Assembly (NCBI GenBank): GCA_031258335.1 | Contig: JAIRMY010000124.1 | Location: forward strand, 1 to 7,117 | Reading direction: 5' to 3' | DNA from: Spirochaetaceae bacterium | GTDB lineage: Bacteria > Spirochaetota > Spirochaetia > Treponematales > Breznakiellaceae | Length of the DNA stretch: 7,117 nt | Part shown: positions 5,321 to 7,117 of the stretch, in pieces | Layout of the letters: each line of letters opens with the position of its first letter | How positions within the stretch are numbered: the first letter of the stretch is position 1 | Made by a program: the position numbers and the translations under genes | The notes under the pieces: generated by a model | The model's input: only the letters and a program-made list of their open reading frames with translations | The model's database searches: none | What the model was told of the DNA's origin: nothing

Positions 5321-7117
5321 TCAGCATTCTTTCAAATACCCTCGCAGTTTTCCGGCGTGTTGTTCCGCTGCGGCAAGTTTCTGTTTTTCAGCCTCGACAA
5401 GTTCCGCCGGGGCGTTTGCGAGGAAATGAACGTTCATAAGTTTCGTTTTAAGGGCGGCGATGAATTTCCTGTCCTTGTCAAGTTCCCGCGTCCATTTGGC
5501 TTTCAGTAGCGCCACATCAACAACCTCGGCGATGAACAAAAACGCTTCAAAACCCGGCCCAGCCAGTGCTACAGCGCCGAGAGGACGTTCCGCCGGGTCC
5601 GCGCCGGAAAGCTCGCTCAAGCCGGCAAGCAGGCAGACGAGTCCTCGGTTTGCTTCGAGGAAGGGCGCATACTGTTCGTCCGTAGAAACGGCGGCGCGAA
5701 GTTTCTTTTCCGGCGGTATCGTACACTCACTGCGTAAGGTACGGATGGCGCGTATCAGTTCCCGCAAAAACGCGAAATCCCTTTCGTTTTTTTCTATTTT
5801 TTCTAGGGATTCCGCGCCGCCCCGCGGATAGGCTTGCGTGATCAACAGCCCGCCGCCCCGCATCTCTTCCGGAAGTTTTCCCCAGATTTCCTCTGTAACA
5901 AAGGGCAGGAACGGGTGAAGCAGGCGCAGCGTTTCGGCAAGTACGTCGAGCAGCACGGTAACGGCGCGGTCCTTCTCCGTTTTGGCTTCCGCCTCGTCTC
6001 CCTGTTTTGTGGAAAGTTTTGTCGCCTCGACATACCAGTCGCAAAAATCGTTCCAAAAAAAGTCGTAGGCGCAGGCGGCGGCCTCGTTGTAACGGTAGCC
6101 GTTTAACGCGTCGCTCATGACCCGCGCCGCCCGCCGGAGCCGCCCGTAAATCCACTCGTCCACGGGAAGCAGGGCGGGATCCCGAACTATGGAACGCCCC
6201 TCAAGATTCAGGAGGATGTAGCGGCTCGCGTTCCATACCTTGTTCGCAAACTTTGATCCCAGCCTAAAACTCTCCTTGTCTATGAGTATGTCCTGCCCCT
6301 GGGCGCAGAGGAATGCAAGCGTGAATTTCAGCGCGTCCGCGCCGTACTCATCGACAAGCTCCTCCGGGTCTATGCCGTTGCCCAAAGACTTACTCATCTT
6401 GAGTCCATGCTTGTCCCTGATGAGGCCGTGTATGTAGATGTCCCGAAACGGCGCCTTGCCGGTAAATTCCAGACCCGCCATAATCATGCGGGCAACCCAG
6501 AAAAAAATGATGTCGTAGGCGGTTACAAGCGCCGTAGTCGGGTAAAAACGACTATAGTCCCCCCCTCCTACATCAGTCCAGCCCAGCGTGGAGAAGGGCC
6601 ATAGCCAGCTTGAAAACCACGTATCAAGCACGTCCTCGTCCTGCCACACCGCGCCGCCGCAGTCAGGGCAGGCGCTTACATCGGCGCGGCTCACCGTGAG
6701 CCTTCCGCATTTTTCGCAAGTCCACGCGGGTATCCTGTGCCCCCACCAGAGTTGGCGGCTCACGCACCAGTCGCGTATGTTTGAAAGCCAGTGCCTGTAC
6801 GTGTTTTCCCACTTCTTGGGGTAGAACACTACCTCGCCACGCTCCCACGCCCCCAGCGCCTTGGCTGCAAGCGGCTTCATCCTCACAAACCACTGCTCGG
6901 AGAGGTAGGGCTCTATCACCGTGCCGCAACGGTAGCACGCGCCGACAGCGTGGGTTATTTTGTCCTCCCTGATGAGGAAGCCGCCCGCCTCAAGGTCGGC
7001 GGCGACAGCCTTCCGCGCCTCCTTTATGGAAAGCCCCCTGTATGCGGCGGGGACTTCGTCGTTTAGCCTCCCTTCCCCCGTTATTATGTTGATTGCCGGC
7101 AGCCCGTGCCGCTTCCC
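5321..7117 (-). CDS. valS: Valyl-tRNA synthetase (ValRS), C-terminal two thirds
   Basis: ValRS charges tRNA-Val and edits mischarged threonine. The frame is open to the right edge, giving 598 residues; a full enzyme is about 880-900, so the start, the HIGH motif and part of the editing domain are missing. In fragment numbering, residues 1-18 read KRHGLPAINI then GEGRLN, from the editing domain. Cys pairs C61/C64, C134/C137 (CEKC) and C150/C153 (CPDC) look like zinc sites. DVLDTWFSSWLWPFSTLGW at 162-180 and KMSKS at 240-244 (IRDKHGLKMSKSLGNGIDP) define the class I catalytic core. The anticodon-binding domain includes NDFCDWYVEATK at 356-367 and HPFLPFVTEEIW at 401-412. Residues about 535-598 form the coiled-coil tRNA-binding arm typical of ValRS. 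The stop at 5323-5321 faces the argS stop with 15 bases between. The GTG at 6919 is an internal codon, not the start. No defect is visible. Confidence 0.97.
   Translation of the reverse strand, partial: GKRHGLPAINIITGEGRLNDEVPAAYRGLSIKEARKAVAADLEAGGFLIREDKITHAVGACYRCGTVIEPYLSEQWFVRMKPLAAKALGAWERGEVVFYPKKWENTYRHWLSNIRDWCVSRQLWWGHRIPAWTCEKCGRLTVSRADVSACPDCGGAVWQDEDVLDTWFSSWLWPFSTLGWTDVGGGDYSRFYPTTALVTAYDIIFFWVARMIMAGLEFTGKAPFRDIYIHGLIRDKHGLKMSKSLGNGIDPEELVDEYGADALKFTLAFLCAQGQDILIDKESFRLGSKFANKVWNASRYILLNLEGRSIVRDPALLPVDEWIYGRLRRAARVMSDALNGYRYNEAAACAYDFFWNDFCDWYVEATKLSTKQGDEAEAKTEKDRAVTVLLDVLAETLRLLHPFLPFVTEEIWGKLPEEMRGGGLLITQAYPRGGAESLEKIEKNERDFAFLRELIRAIRTLRSECTIPPEKKLRAAVSTDEQYAPFLEANRGLVCLLAGLSELSGADPAERPLGAVALAGPGFEAFLFIAEVVDVALLKAKWTRELDKDRKFIAALKTKLMNVHFLANAPAELVEAEKQKLAAAEQHAGKLRGYLKEC

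Noticed and set aside
5727..6155. Arg-rich 142-residue frame within valS and other frames opposite valS
   Set aside because: These are shadows of a high-GC gene whose motifs (KMSKS, anticodon domain) confirm the true frame.

Overview
The window looks like a piece of a spirochaete chromosome, probably from the Treponema side of the phylum and of intermediate GC content. This rests mainly on the 569-residue protein at 1046-2755, which resembles a family of unknown function that I recall as largely confined to spirochaetes (DUF5312, from memory). The housekeeping genes are compatible with that assignment but do not prove it. Six protein-coding genes fill almost the whole window. I see no tRNA, rRNA, CRISPR array, insertion sequence or phage gene.

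Left block, minus strand (1-883): a GrpE-family nucleotide exchange factor starts at a TTG codon. After a 17-base gap and a strong Shine-Dalgarno sequence comes the beginning of an Hsp70-family ATPase, cut by the left edge. The Hsp70 N-terminus keeps the ATP-binding GIDLGTT motif but departs from canonical DnaK after it. This is therefore probably a specialised second Hsp70 with its own exchange factor rather than the main hrcA-grpE-dnaK locus.

Divergent control region (884-1045): 162 bases lie between the GrpE-family gene and the plus-strand operon. They hold an extended -10 promoter facing left, a candidate promoter facing right, and three inverted repeats. No CIRCE heat-shock operator is visible.

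Plus-strand operon (1046-5305): the unknown 569-residue protein, a PgeF/YfiH-type laccase-domain protein and arginyl-tRNA synthetase (argS) are packed with 4-bp and 8-bp overlaps, so they are probably co-transcribed and translationally coupled. The first gene has no Shine-Dalgarno sequence, and the predicted transcription start falls on or next to its ATG, so its mRNA may be leaderless.

Right block, minus strand (5321-7117): the C-terminal two thirds of valyl-tRNA synthetase (valS) converge tail to tail on argS with only 15 bases between the stop codons. The valS start and its HIGH motif lie beyond the right edge.

Most of the window is ordinary housekeeping sequence. The parts worth a second look are the non-canonical Hsp70/GrpE pair, the dyad-rich divergent control region and the conserved-looking unknown gene that shares it.
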